This document shows positions 8,912-17,674 of a DNA stretch of 64,000 nucleotides, one piece after another. Source of the DNA: Bdellovibrionales bacterium (GTDB lineage: Bacteria; Bdellovibrionota; UBA1018); the NCBI GenBank assembly GCA_016786465.1, contig JAEUWC010000030.1, positions 62,001 to 126,000 of the forward strand, in the 5' to 3' direction. The number at the start of each line of letters is the position of its first letter. Positions within the stretch are counted from its first letter, which is position 1. The position numbers were made by a program, and so were the translations under genes. A model generated the notes under the pieces. That model searched no databases. It was not told the DNA's origin and saw only the letters and a program-made list of their open reading frames with translations.

Positions 8912-10309
8912 CTAACCCAGCTTAGGTTGTGCTCCCGTGGAAGCGGTCGCGCGCGTCCTGCGCCGTGGAAGCGTAATGTATTCGTTTCCGAACAACATCA
9001 CTTTAGCCGTCATGAGCATGATGACAATGTCCAAGCGGATGGACATGTGTTGAATATAATAAAAATCGTACTGAAGCTTCAGTTTTGATTCTTCAACCGA
9101 TGCCGCGTATCCAGCGCAGACCTGTGCCCAACCCGTGATGCCGGGGCGAACGTCGGTTCGCAACCAGAACAAGGGAATCTGGTCTTTCAGATCGCGATAG
9201 ATTTCGGGCCGCTCGGGTCGCGGTCCCACCAGCGCAAGTTCCGAACGAACGACGTTCCAAAGCTGTGGAAGCTCGTCCAGACGCGTTTTGCGGATGAATT
9301 TGCCGACTTCGGTGACCCGCGTGTCACCCTGTTTCGCCCATTGGATGCCCGCGACTTCTGAATCGGTACGCATGCTACGGAACTTATAAAGCATGAAGAC
9401 TTTGCCCAAGTAGCCCGTTCTTCTTTGCTTATAAAGGATGGGCCCTGGTGAATCTAACTTGATGGCGATGGCGACCAAAAGAAGGATCGGAGAAAGAAGG
9501 ATCAATGCGACCAGTGCGATCACGGGTTCAATGGTTTCTTGAATCAACCGATTGAAACGGATCCAAGGGGTTTGGCGGGTCGCGGACGAAAAGAAGCTCC
9601 AGACGTCGATGGTGTCGACGTCGATCCGGCCGGTCATTGCCGCAAGTGCGACTCGACGGTCGATGATTGGAAGTCCCAAGACGTGGGCACGGAAAAGAAA
9701 GCGGTCCACTTCCATGTCCTTGGATCCCGCGCGTGAAAAGACGATCAAGTCGACACGGGGCTTTAGGCCCGGAGCGAATTCTTCGTTGACCTGTTCGTCG
9801 GTCAGAACGTCGGCTTCACGATTGAAACCGGTTTCTTCCATGGCTTCTAGGAAATGAACGCGTTCTTCGGGCGAAAGGCGCAGAACAATCCGGCGTCTTT
9901 GGATGCTGGAAACGCGAGTGGTGATCATCACGTAGCCCGCGAAAATCAACACAGCGACCATGGGAATTGAAATGACCTGACGGAAGAAAAGCGAAGAAGA
10001 ATATCGGAACACCGTCGCGTGGGTCAGCGCCATCGGAGTAAAGGCAACCGCCATCGCAAACAAAAGAAGAAGGAAATCGCTTCGGCGTGGACTGACGCGA
10101 AGGCCGTTGAAAAATCCGATCGACGACAACGTGTAGGTCGCCAAAAGGCCCGTGCCCAGCGACAGGCCGACGCGGGTTAGGAAGTATTCGTTCCACTTGG
10201 GTCCTAACAAATAAAAGTAGTAACCTGAAACCGCCACCCAAAGAAAAATCCAAAGGCGATTCAGATCCAACTTCATGATCCATTTATCAAGCAATGCTTT
10301 TACTTCCAC
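8912..10309 (-). CDS. Polyprenyl-phosphate sugar-phosphate transferase (priming enzyme)
   Basis: About 465 residues from the GTG chosen here, which has GGA 9 bases upstream and overlaps the previous gene by 10 nt; an ATG 11 codons later (10276) is the alternative. Four to five N-terminal membrane helices and a nucleotide-binding-like middle are followed by a further helix (IALVALILLSPILLLVAIAI). The catalytic bacterial sugar transferase domain shows KFRSMRTDSE, DELPQLWNVVRSELALVGPR and PGITGWAQV. The family transfers a sugar-1-phosphate to undecaprenyl phosphate, the first committed step of exopolysaccharide synthesis. The C-terminal tail is Arg/Thr-rich. Its presence marks this operon as a self-contained polymer pathway. 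Confidence 0.9.
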   Translation of the reverse strand: MEVKALLDKWIMKLDLNRLWIFLWVAVSGYYFYLLGPKWNEYFLTRVGLSLGTGLLATYTLSSIGFFNGLRVSPRRSDFLLLLFAMAVAFTPMALTHATVFRYSSSLFFRQVISIPMVAVLIFAGYVMITTRVSSIQRRRIVLRLSPEERVHFLEAMEETGFNREADVLTDEQVNEEFAPGLKPRVDLIVFSRAGSKDMEVDRFLFRAHVLGLPIIDRRVALAAMTGRIDVDTIDVWSFFSSATRQTPWIRFNRLIQETIEPVIALVALILLSPILLLVAIAIKLDSPGPILYKQRRTGYLGKVFMLYKFRSMRTDSEVAGIQWAKQGDTRVTEVGKFIRKTRLDELPQLWNVVRSELALVGPRPERPEIYRDLKDQIPLFWLRTDVRPGITGWAQVCAGYAASVEESKLKLQYDFYYIQHMSIRLDIVIMLMTAKVMLFGNEYITLPRRRTRATASTGAQPKLG

Positions 10310-11436
10310 CGTGACATTCCTTTTCCCGAGACCAAGTAATAAGGCGCTAAAAGAGAGACCAAGCAAGCATCGCTGAGCATCTGGAAAGGACGAGCCCCCA
10401 GAACAGCAACACCAGCCACCAACCCACACACTGAAACGATGATCGAAACGACTGGACCCACAATCAGCGCCGTGGCCAAAACCAGCGCAACCATCCAGTA
10501 GGCCCAAAGCAGGCGAAACACGCGACGAAGTGCAACCAAAGCCGCGACTTCATTTCGCGCCCAATCTTTTAAAAGGATCGAGCGAATCCATTGCAAGTTT
10601 CCGATGACCATGCGTTTTCGGCGCGCGAATTCGCGAACCGGCTTTGCGACCGGGCCGACACCCACGGCTTCTGGGCAATCCCAGGTACCTAGGTGGGTCA
10701 GATAAACGATTTTGGATTCCGGGTGGCGAAGTCGAATCGACATGGCGATAGCGACGTCGTCATTCAACCAATGCGATGACATGGATCCCAGATGTTCAAG
10801 CGCTTCGACTAACTCTTTTCGACGGTAAAGGACCGAAGCGCCGTGAACGCTAACGGGACCGCCCGCTTGGTTTTCCATCGCTTTCAACCAAGTCTCTAGA
10901 TTCCAGATCGCTTCTTCGACTTTACCGGCTGAAGGATTGCGATAGGTCGGGGAAAGCCCTACTACGCCGGACTTCTCGCATTGCACGACGGATTCAACCA
11001 GGAAGTTCGCCGGCCAAATGATTCCCGCGTCGGCTAGAACGATCCAGTTCGATTTTTCAGTTTTTGCGACCAGCTGGTTGATGGTCTTCCATTTTCCCTG
11101 TCCAGGGTTTGCTTCAAAAATCTGGACGGGAAAGGCCTTAGCCAACTGAACGGTTCGGTCATGGCAACCATCGGCTCCCAAAAGGACTTCCACTTCGATT
11201 TCCGGGCGAACCGACTTTAGGGCCGAAATCGCTGCTTGGATCGAAGTCAAAGTCTGAACAATAGTGGCTTCTTCATTGTGTGCTGGAACAATGATTGAAA
11301 AGCGCGACACCTTTTCAGGCGCAGCCGGGCGAATGGGAACCACTTTTGGAACTGAACGGCTGGCGACCCATGGAAAAAGCCAGGTCATCGCCGAAACACC
11401 GAACGCTGCGATCAGGATGAAGAACAACGTGATCAT
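10300..11436 (-). CDS. Glycosyltransferase family 2, membrane-anchored
   Basis: 378 residues. A membrane helix at the N-terminus is followed by a GT-A domain: FSIIVPAHNEEATI, the metal-binding region VLADAG, LNDDVAIAMSIRL and RRKRMVIGNLQ. Two or three C-terminal helices follow (MVALVLATALIVGPVVSIIV and the next). This is the architecture of processive or lipid-linked family-2 transferases. The canonical DxD is DAG here, which may reflect a variant or a different metal ligand. It overlaps the epimerase gene by 4 nt upstream and the priming transferase by about 10 nt downstream. Confidence 0.85.
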   Translation of the reverse strand: MITLFFILIAAFGVSAMTWLFPWVASRSVPKVVPIRPAAPEKVSRFSIIVPAHNEEATIVQTLTSIQAAISALKSVRPEIEVEVLLGADGCHDRTVQLAKAFPVQIFEANPGQGKWKTINQLVAKTEKSNWIVLADAGIIWPANFLVESVVQCEKSGVVGLSPTYRNPSAGKVEEAIWNLETWLKAMENQAGGPVSVHGASVLYRRKELVEALEHLGSMSSHWLNDDVAIAMSIRLRHPESKIVYLTHLGTWDCPEAVGVGPVAKPVREFARRKRMVIGNLQWIRSILLKDWARNEVAALVALRRVFRLLWAYWMVALVLATALIVGPVVSIIVSVCGLVAGVAVLGARPFQMLSDACLVSLLAPYYLVSGKGMSRWK

Positions 11437-12392
11437 AGAAGCTCGGCCAGTCCCTTCTGAAGATCAACGCTGGATTCCCAGTTCAAAACTTGCTTCGCGC
11501 GTTTTACGTCGGCCAATGAATGAGGAACATCGCCTTCGCGCGCGGGTGTGTTGATCAGCTGGCTGCGACTTTTTGAAACACGAAGGATGGTTTCACCCAG
11601 TTCACGAATCGTGACGGACTTTCCCGTGCCCAAGTTAATGCCTTGGCCGTCGCTGTTTTTTGGATCCAAGCGAAGCGCGGCTAAATTGGCCCGAGCGATG
11701 TCGATGACTGAAATGAAGTCGCGGGTCTGTTCGCCACCGCCGTGAAGCTGAAGGTCTTTTCCTTCGCGGGCCAGTCTTGAAAAAATCGTGATCACTCCTG
11801 AATAAGGCGAAGTTGGGTCTTGACCGACACCAAAGACGTTGAAGAAACGAAAGACCACAGCGGGAACTTTGCGGTGTTCACTGTACAGGCGGATGGCCTG
11901 TTCCGACGCAAGTTTTTGATTGGCGTAAAAGGAAAGGGGATGATCTGACACGTCAGATTCGCTAATTGGGACATTCTTTTTTCCCGCTTTTCCGTAAACG
12001 GCGCTGGATCCTGCAAAAATAATCTTGGGCATGGATCCGGTTCGTGCGCCTTCTTGCTGAATCGCTTCAAGAACCTGGATGGTGCCCATGAAATTCGTCG
12101 CGTAGCTTTCGCCGGGCTTTTCTTGGCATTCGCCGACGTTCACGATTGCCGCGAAATGGTAGACTGCGCTGCAGCCTTGAATGGCTTTGCGTAGATCCGA
12201 TTCTTTGCGAACGTCGCCGTGCAAATAGTCGACCCCGTCGACCGCATTTCTTGGATCTTTCAAATCCAAGCTACGCACGGAAATTCCTTCACGGGTCAGA
12301 AGACGCGCGACGTGAGTTCCGATGAATCCCGCGCCACCCGTAATCAGCACGGTTGATTTTTTTTGGTCCGAATGGTTCGAAGCATTTCCCAT
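11433..12392 (-). CDS. NAD-dependent sugar-nucleotide epimerase/dehydratase (extended SDR)
   Basis: 319 residues. The dinucleotide-binding TGGAGFIGTHVARLL is at the N-terminus (after a Ser/Asn/Lys-rich 12-residue leader). The active site has AGSSAVYG and SFYANQKLASEQ (YxxxK), with FRFFNVFGVGQDP in the substrate loop. This is the GalE/WbpP-like group, supplying a UDP-sugar to the operon. It is the first gene of the minus-strand operon; ATG is preceded by AGGG at 7 bases. Exact epimer specificity is not deducible. Confidence 0.88.
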   Translation of the reverse strand: MGNASNHSDQKKSTVLITGGAGFIGTHVARLLTREGISVRSLDLKDPRNAVDGVDYLHGDVRKESDLRKAIQGCSAVYHFAAIVNVGECQEKPGESYATNFMGTIQVLEAIQQEGARTGSMPKIIFAGSSAVYGKAGKKNVPISESDVSDHPLSFYANQKLASEQAIRLYSEHRKVPAVVFRFFNVFGVGQDPTSPYSGVITIFSRLAREGKDLQLHGGGEQTRDFISVIDIARANLAALRLDPKNSDGQGINLGTGKSVTIRELGETILRVSKSRSQLINTPAREGDVPHSLADVKRAKQVLNWESSVDLQKGLAELL

Positions 12393-12426
12393 TTTAACGC
12401 CCTGTGTCTAAACTTGGGTGCACCGT

Positions 12427-12455
12427 ATCATAGCCTTCTTTCAAACGGCGAACTA
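12427..12455 (-). promoter_or_regulatory. Possible promoter of the minus-strand EPS operon
   Basis: A good -10 hexamer TATGAT lies about 35 bases before the epimerase ATG. The -35 position at 17-base spacing (TAGTTC) is weak, so an activator may be needed. The intergenic region is only 105 bases and is shared with the divergent operon, which has TATAAG 7 bases before its ATG. Confidence 0.3.
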
Positions 12456-12497
12456 TTTTAGTCGAGAATCGCCGCAATTCTGGGTATAAGCGATCGC

Positions 12498-14813
12498 ATG
12501 CGACGCAGATTCAATCGTAAACATTTAATTTTATTCGTTTTTATGGGGATCGCTTTTTCGCCGGTTTCAAAAGCCGCGGCAAGTGACCGTTATATGCCGC
12601 GTGGAATTGGCGGTGGCGGAGCCATGTCCGGTCTTTCCTTCAGCCCGGTTTCAAAACTTTGGTTCGTCGGGACTGACATGGGAACTTTGTTTCGAAGCAC
12701 GGACGAAGGAAAGTTTTGGCAGGCGATCAGTCACAAAGAAATTCAGTTCGATTCAGACCTTTCGAAAAGTTCCGGCGTGGGATTTAGCGCCGATGCTAAA
12801 GTGGTTTTCTTCGCGCGAGGCGGAAAGAATCCAAAGCGAAGCCTAGACGCCGGAATTCACTGGCAACCGATCACCGTACCGCTGGAAAAAGAAGAATTCG
12901 TCAGATATTGGGCGGCTGATTTTTCAGATAAGAATCTGATTTTCTGCGCAACCAACCAGGGTTTGATCCGAAGCACAGACGGCGGCGGAACCTGGAAGCG
13001 CGTGTCGGGTTTAAGCGGCGACAGCACCGGAACAGTCGTCCTGCAAGGAACAGTTTTTCACGCCACGACCAAAGTGATTTTCACTTCGAAGAATAAGGGA
13101 AAAGGATTCGATGCTTGGCATGCCCCGGAAGGCCGCGGAATTCGCGGTTTTTCGGCCGGAATGGACGAAAAAGCAATGACCCTGGCATACATCGATAACG
13201 ACGGTTCAAGCGCCTGCAAGTGGGTCAAGTACGTCGACGACACCAACGCCAAACAAAAAGAAGATACGATTGCGGATTGCGGATTCGTTTGGGTCATGAC
13301 GGTACCGGCGGCAAAGGGTTTCGAAGCTGCCCCGTCATTTACAAGACAAGACAAAGATGCGGGTCGTTTCATTCGAATGGCGGAAAATGATTCGCAGACG
13401 ATTTACATCACGGGCGGAAACTGGGCCCGGCAGTACGGAAACAAAGTGTGGGTCAGCCAGAATGCTGGAAAAACCTGGGCACTTCGTCTGCACTTGTACG
13501 ATTGGGATACGCGTCCCTATCAGCCGTGGCCGCGTGAAAAATTAGAATACAGCGCGGTCGGTCTGGACGTGGGTTGGGACGATGGCGTTTATCCCAGCTT
13601 TGTTGTGAATCCGAAGAATTCATCCCAAGCAGGCGGATCAGGCTACTATTTTGTGCACGTCACCAGCGATGCCGGAAAAACTTGGAAGGCGCCATTCACG
13701 CAATTTGCGGACAAAGGCGAACGTGAAAAAGGGAAGGCCTGGAAAAGTGTCGGTCTTGAAGTCACGTCAGTTCAAAAGCTGAAGTTTCATCCCAAGAACC
13801 CAAAACTGGCTTACGCGGGGATGGCGGATTTGGGGGGTCTGGTTTCCGAAGACGGCGGCGAAAGTTGGAGAATTTCAAAAGCGAAGTACAACACCAATTA
13901 TGATTACGCCTTTGACCCAGCGGAAGTGGACACGGTCTATGCGGCATCAGGCAGTATTCATGATTTTCCTTTGGGCAACAATTCCATCATCGACGGAGCC
14001 GCCGGCGGCATTTTCAAGTCCAAAGATCGGGGCCGCAGTTGGACTCGAATCACTCCGGACAATAAAGAATGGACCACCCAGTTTTTGTCCGTCGCCTATG
14101 ATTCGCATAGAAAAGTGATTTATGGCGGTACCCGCGGCCGAGGTATCGGTCGATCCACCGACGGCGGAAAAAATTGGCAGTATTTCAACGATGGCTTTCC
14201 GGAAAGCGGCAAGATCATTCCCCAGATCGAAGTCGATCCGACAAACGGGAACATCTACGCGCTTCTGACCGGTGATGCACAGACTTATTCCAATCAAAAG
14301 CAGACCGGAATTTATGTTTTGAATCAGTCCGAAGGTGCGAAGAAATGGAAGCTTTTGCGTGGAAAAATTCACCTTCCAAAAGGGGTCGCAGCGGGCACGC
14401 AACCGTGGTGGTTTCCTTCGGCGTTTGCTGTGGATTATTCGGAATCCACCAGAAACGTTCTTTGGTTAACGGATATTGAAAGCAAGGGTTCGTGGTTGGC
14501 TTCCGGTGTTTGGAAATCCACCGACGGTGGTGAAAATTGGGTTCGATTGAAACAGTTCACGCATCCAACGATGGTGACCATCGATCGAAAGAATCCGGAC
14601 CGAGTCTACATATCGGGACTTTATCGCGTGGATGGATCCTGGGGAGAAGGCGGCGCGATCTACACGACCGATGGCGGGCTGACCTGGAAAAAGAATGAAA
14701 ACATCCCTCTTTTAGCGAACTTGGATGGAACGGTGCTGGATCCGAACAAACCGGGTCAACTTTTCTATCTTTTCTTTGGGGGCGGGATGTTTTATGGACC
14801 TCAGCCGAAGTAG
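12498..14813 (+). CDS. Secreted Asp-box (BNR) repeat protein, sialidase-like beta-propeller
   Basis: 771 residues. The signal peptide (RRRFNRKHLILFVFMGIAFS to about residue 27) ends near SKAAA. About ten Asp-box repeats of the form S-x-D-x-G-x-x-W run to the C-terminus, among them STDGGGTWKR, SQNAGKTWAL, TSDAGKTWKA, SEDGGESWRI, STDGGKNWQY and TTDGGLTWKK. Such propellers occur in sialidases, xyloglucanases and Ycf48-like factors. Its place as first gene of the EPS operon suggests that it binds or trims the polymer outside the inner membrane. No Shine-Dalgarno is visible before ATG, and a TATAAG ends 7 bases upstream, so a leaderless message is possible. Catalytic residues could not be assigned. 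Confidence 0.82.
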   Translation: MRRRFNRKHLILFVFMGIAFSPVSKAAASDRYMPRGIGGGGAMSGLSFSPVSKLWFVGTDMGTLFRSTDEGKFWQAISHKEIQFDSDLSKSSGVGFSADAKVVFFARGGKNPKRSLDAGIHWQPITVPLEKEEFVRYWAADFSDKNLIFCATNQGLIRSTDGGGTWKRVSGLSGDSTGTVVLQGTVFHATTKVIFTSKNKGKGFDAWHAPEGRGIRGFSAGMDEKAMTLAYIDNDGSSACKWVKYVDDTNAKQKEDTIADCGFVWVMTVPAAKGFEAAPSFTRQDKDAGRFIRMAENDSQTIYITGGNWARQYGNKVWVSQNAGKTWALRLHLYDWDTRPYQPWPREKLEYSAVGLDVGWDDGVYPSFVVNPKNSSQAGGSGYYFVHVTSDAGKTWKAPFTQFADKGEREKGKAWKSVGLEVTSVQKLKFHPKNPKLAYAGMADLGGLVSEDGGESWRISKAKYNTNYDYAFDPAEVDTVYAASGSIHDFPLGNNSIIDGAAGGIFKSKDRGRSWTRITPDNKEWTTQFLSVAYDSHRKVIYGGTRGRGIGRSTDGGKNWQYFNDGFPESGKIIPQIEVDPTNGNIYALLTGDAQTYSNQKQTGIYVLNQSEGAKKWKLLRGKIHLPKGVAAGTQPWWFPSAFAVDYSESTRNVLWLTDIESKGSWLASGVWKSTDGGENWVRLKQFTHPTMVTIDRKNPDRVYISGLYRVDGSWGEGGAIYTTDGGLTWKKNENIPLLANLDGTVLDPNKPGQLFYLFFGGGMFYGPQPK

Positions 14814-14822
14814 CGCTCGCAA

Positions 14823-15869
14823 ATGATCAAAGGTAAAAAAGAAGTTCTTTCGCGGTTGATGGGGGTCACGGGTTTTCACCGAGTGATGAAGACCGCGCAT
14901 TCTGGACACCTGACCATCTTCAATTACCACCGCATCAAGGACGACAGTCCGAATTTCAAAACCGACTTTGACGACGAAGTTTTTGGACCATCAGTTTCGC
15001 AATTGGAAGAACAGTTGAAGTGGTTAAAGCGAAACACCACCGTGATTTCAGAAGACGAACTTCTGGAATCGCTTCGAAAAAAGACCCGCCTTCCTAAGCA
15101 TGCGACGATGGTGACCTTCGATGACGGTTACGTGGATAATTTCACGCATGCGCTACCGGTTCTGAGCGCCCTTAGGATTCCCGCAATTTTCTATATCCCC
15201 GCCCAGGTGATGAACGATCGAAGTTTAGGGTGGTGGGATCACATCAGCTATCTTTTGAAGAAAACACACAAATCAGAAATTCTGCTTCGAGGAATTCGTC
15301 TAAGACTTAGCGACTGCCGCGAACGTGCTGGGCAACCGCTTTTCGAAGTCATGAAGCTTCAGTCCTTTCAAGAAACTTCCAGCCTGGTTGAAGAACTGAG
15401 CCAGGTTTGTGAAGTTCCAATCGCATCCCATGACATTTGCAGTTCACAGTTGATGACCTGGGACCATCTTCGATCCGCAATCAAGCAGGGGATCACCATT
15501 GGTTCGCATTCCAACACGCATCGAGTTCTGGCGACACTGCCCTTGGCAACGCAATTGGAAGAACTGCGATCTTCCAAGTACACGTTAGAAAACACACTCA
15601 GCATTTCGGTGAAAACCTTGGCCTACCCGATTGGCGGGTACGAGCATTTCAGCATTGAAACCATGGATATGGCCAAACAGCTGGGGTACGAAGCCGCATT
15701 CACATTCACCAACGAAATCAACGATTTAGATGCCATTCATCCTTTCTGGATTCGACGAATTTCGCCCCCCGAAAACCTTCTGCTTTTTCAGGGAGCCATT
15801 TCGTGGCCGCAAGTCTTCATCAAACGAAGAACCGATCTGAAGGAACCGCAGCTGTCACGCCAAGTCTAA
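14823..15869 (+). CDS. Polysaccharide deacetylase (NodB/CE4 fold)
   Basis: 348 residues. The CE4 catalytic core shows VTFDDGYVDNF (the metal-binding Asp-Asp, residues about 98-108) and IGSHSNTHRVL (two metal-binding His), then LAYPIGGY. No signal peptide is seen, as in the exosortase-associated deacetylases that act in the cytoplasm or at the membrane. The family removes N-acetyl groups from sugars. It starts 10 bases after the Asp-box gene and ends 37 bases before the start of the next lipoprotein. Its role is probably de-N-acetylation of a polymer or repeat-unit amino sugar. Confidence 0.88.
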   Translation: MIKGKKEVLSRLMGVTGFHRVMKTAHSGHLTIFNYHRIKDDSPNFKTDFDDEVFGPSVSQLEEQLKWLKRNTTVISEDELLESLRKKTRLPKHATMVTFDDGYVDNFTHALPVLSALRIPAIFYIPAQVMNDRSLGWWDHISYLLKKTHKSEILLRGIRLRLSDCRERAGQPLFEVMKLQSFQETSSLVEELSQVCEVPIASHDICSSQLMTWDHLRSAIKQGITIGSHSNTHRVLATLPLATQLEELRSSKYTLENTLSISVKTLAYPIGGYEHFSIETMDMAKQLGYEAAFTFTNEINDLDAIHPFWIRRISPPENLLLFQGAISWPQVFIKRRTDLKEPQLSRQV

Positions 15870-15906
15870 ATTGACGCGATGCATGATTTGGGTTAAACCC
15901 TCGCCC

Positions 15907-16635
15907 ATGAGAAAAATCACGCTCTCTTTCCTGGGGTTTTGTCTTTTGACTGTTGCGTCTTCAGGTTGCGGCCTTCGCGATCGTTTAAAGGCGCACAAGC
16001 AACAGGAAACCGATCGCGCCGCTGAACGTAACGCCGAAAAATCGCGCGAAATTGAAAAGGGTTATCAAGCTGAAGACGCTGAACTGGCGCAAAAGGAATT
16101 TGAAATTCGCCGCCGGTATTTGTACGCGCTTGAAGGCGATTATGTCGGCACCTTCGCTGCCGTCACCACTTCTCCGGACGCGAAAGCTGTTCAAGCCAAG
16201 ATTGAAGTTCGCATTCAAGTTCAACATGACGTGAATCCTGCGACGATTCGTTTGGCTCCGACTGCGGGTGAAATTCGTGCTCAGACCGAAAGCATGACTT
16301 TGCAGTTTGAAGTCACCGAATACGTCCCAGCCGTAGCGAGCGAACCAGAAATGCCGCTGTATTGCGTGCAAGGCGAATTGAAACCCGATCTGAAAAAAGG
16401 AATCATTCGCTTTGTTTGCCCAGGGACCAGTTCGGTGCCTGGACGCGATTATCAATTTTCTTTGGATGACCTTGGGATCAATCCAAAAGATCAACGCACC
16501 TTTGATAACATTCTTCCTCGCAGCATCGATACCAGCAGTGGTTTGGTGGCCGGAAGTTTGAAGGACGTTTCAAGTCTGAATCTCAAGATCATGACCCCAT
16601 ATGGGAAGCAGTTTTTTGGAAAACTAGATAGGTAA
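15907..16635 (+). CDS. Lipoprotein with GDYxGxF motif, EPS locus
   Basis: 242 residues from ATG at 15907; an in-frame TTG 36 bases earlier is less likely because the signal sequence begins at MRKITLS. The signal peptide ends VASSGC (Cys21, a slightly unusual lipobox). A charged helical stretch (residues about 25-72, Lys/Glu/Arg/Ala) precedes a beta-rich domain beginning LEGDYVGTFAAV. The domain has two further cysteines (CVQGEL and FVCPG) that could form a disulfide. The GDYxGxF turn also occurs in the lipoprotein part of the TolC-like gene 3.5 kb downstream. No named family was recognised; a periplasmic accessory of export is plausible. Confidence 0.75.
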   Translation: MRKITLSFLGFCLLTVASSGCGLRDRLKAHKQQETDRAAERNAEKSREIEKGYQAEDAELAQKEFEIRRRYLYALEGDYVGTFAAVTTSPDAKAVQAKIEVRIQVQHDVNPATIRLAPTAGEIRAQTESMTLQFEVTEYVPAVASEPEMPLYCVQGELKPDLKKGIIRFVCPGTSSVPGRDYQFSLDDLGINPKDQRTFDNILPRSIDTSSGLVAGSLKDVSSLNLKIMTPYGKQFFGKLDR

Positions 16636-16642
16636 GTCATCC

Positions 16643-17674
16643 GTGAAGTCCATGCAGCGTGTTTTTGAAGCCATTTCGCCAGTCATTTGTCTTTTTTTGT
16701 TTTCGAACTGCGCGACCAAGAAAGTCGAAGAAGGCCCAACCCATCGTTCTAGCGCCGCGTACGAAACGGTTCGCCGTTCCTTGATGAAATCGGATCGAAT
16801 TTCCGCGGGCAACACGATTTCAATCGACTACAGCGCGGACCAAAAGGTTTCTGGCACTTACAAAGTGGATTACGACGGTCGCGTTCAAATGCCTTACAAC
16901 GTGAATGTGAAGCTTTCGGGTTACACCACCACGGAAGCCAAGGACATCATCGCAAAAGCTTACAAGTCATACGTCAAATCAGCGCCGACAATTCGGGTCG
17001 AAATCAAAGAACGCAGTGTCTGGGTTGAAGTCCGCGGCGAAGTCAAAAAATCGGGCCGCTATCTGGTTCGCTTTGACATGCCTTTGGAAGAATTGATCAC
17101 GCAGGCAGGCGGATTTCTTTATGAAGGAGAAGGCGCGGCTGCTTCTGCTGGTCAGCGTCCAGAATTTCTAAGAATTGTTCGTCCGTCATTGGATTCTGAC
17201 GAAACCAGTTCAGGTGAATCCACCTGGTTCCAATTGGCAGAATACTTTTACCAGTTTGATACCGAACCTGACTTTCTGTGGCGCGGTGGTGAACGACTTT
17301 TCTTTCAAACAGCGGCTCCGGCCGATGCCAAGGTGAAGAAGCGTTTTCAGACCGTTACCGTGATGGGCGAAGTACGCGATCCAAAGGAACTTCCCGTTCT
17401 ACCAGGCGCAGATCTATTGACCTATATCAGCCGTGCAGGCGGACTGAACACCGGTGCCGACGTGACCAGTGTTGAAATTGTTCACCGTTCCGGTGAAAGT
17501 CGCCACACGGTCAACATTCTGAAGAATCAAATGATGGATCAGATCAAGGCCGGCGATGTGATCATTGTCCGGACCATCCCACCTCCAGAAACTTCTGCGG
17601 TGATGGAATTGGTCCAGATCGCCCAATCAGTCGCGACCGTCACGCTTTCGGTCGTGGCGATCTTGATGCTGTAA
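16643..17674 (+). CDS. Polysaccharide export protein, Wza/OMA family
   Basis: 343 residues, GTG start 7 bases after the previous stop. A signal-like N-terminus ends LFLFSNCATKK. The lipobox (FSNC) is poor, so lipidation is uncertain. The Poly_export domain follows (SAGNTISIDYSADQKVSGTYKVDYDGRVQMPY), then two SLBB/soluble-ligand-binding beta-grasp regions (RVEIKERSVWVEVRGEVKKSG and VTVMGEVRDPKELPVLPG). A C-terminal hydrophobic helix (VQIAQSVATVTLSVVAILML) could insert in a membrane as in Wza. It should form the outer-membrane or periplasmic export channel for the polymer and close the plus-strand operon. Its stop abuts that of the convergent DUF4091 gene. Confidence 0.88.
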   Translation: MKSMQRVFEAISPVICLFLFSNCATKKVEEGPTHRSSAAYETVRRSLMKSDRISAGNTISIDYSADQKVSGTYKVDYDGRVQMPYNVNVKLSGYTTTEAKDIIAKAYKSYVKSAPTIRVEIKERSVWVEVRGEVKKSGRYLVRFDMPLEELITQAGGFLYEGEGAAASAGQRPEFLRIVRPSLDSDETSSGESTWFQLAEYFYQFDTEPDFLWRGGERLFFQTAAPADAKVKKRFQTVTVMGEVRDPKELPVLPGADLLTYISRAGGLNTGADVTSVEIVHRSGESRHTVNILKNQMMDQIKAGDVIIVRTIPPPETSAVMELVQIAQSVATVTLSVVAILML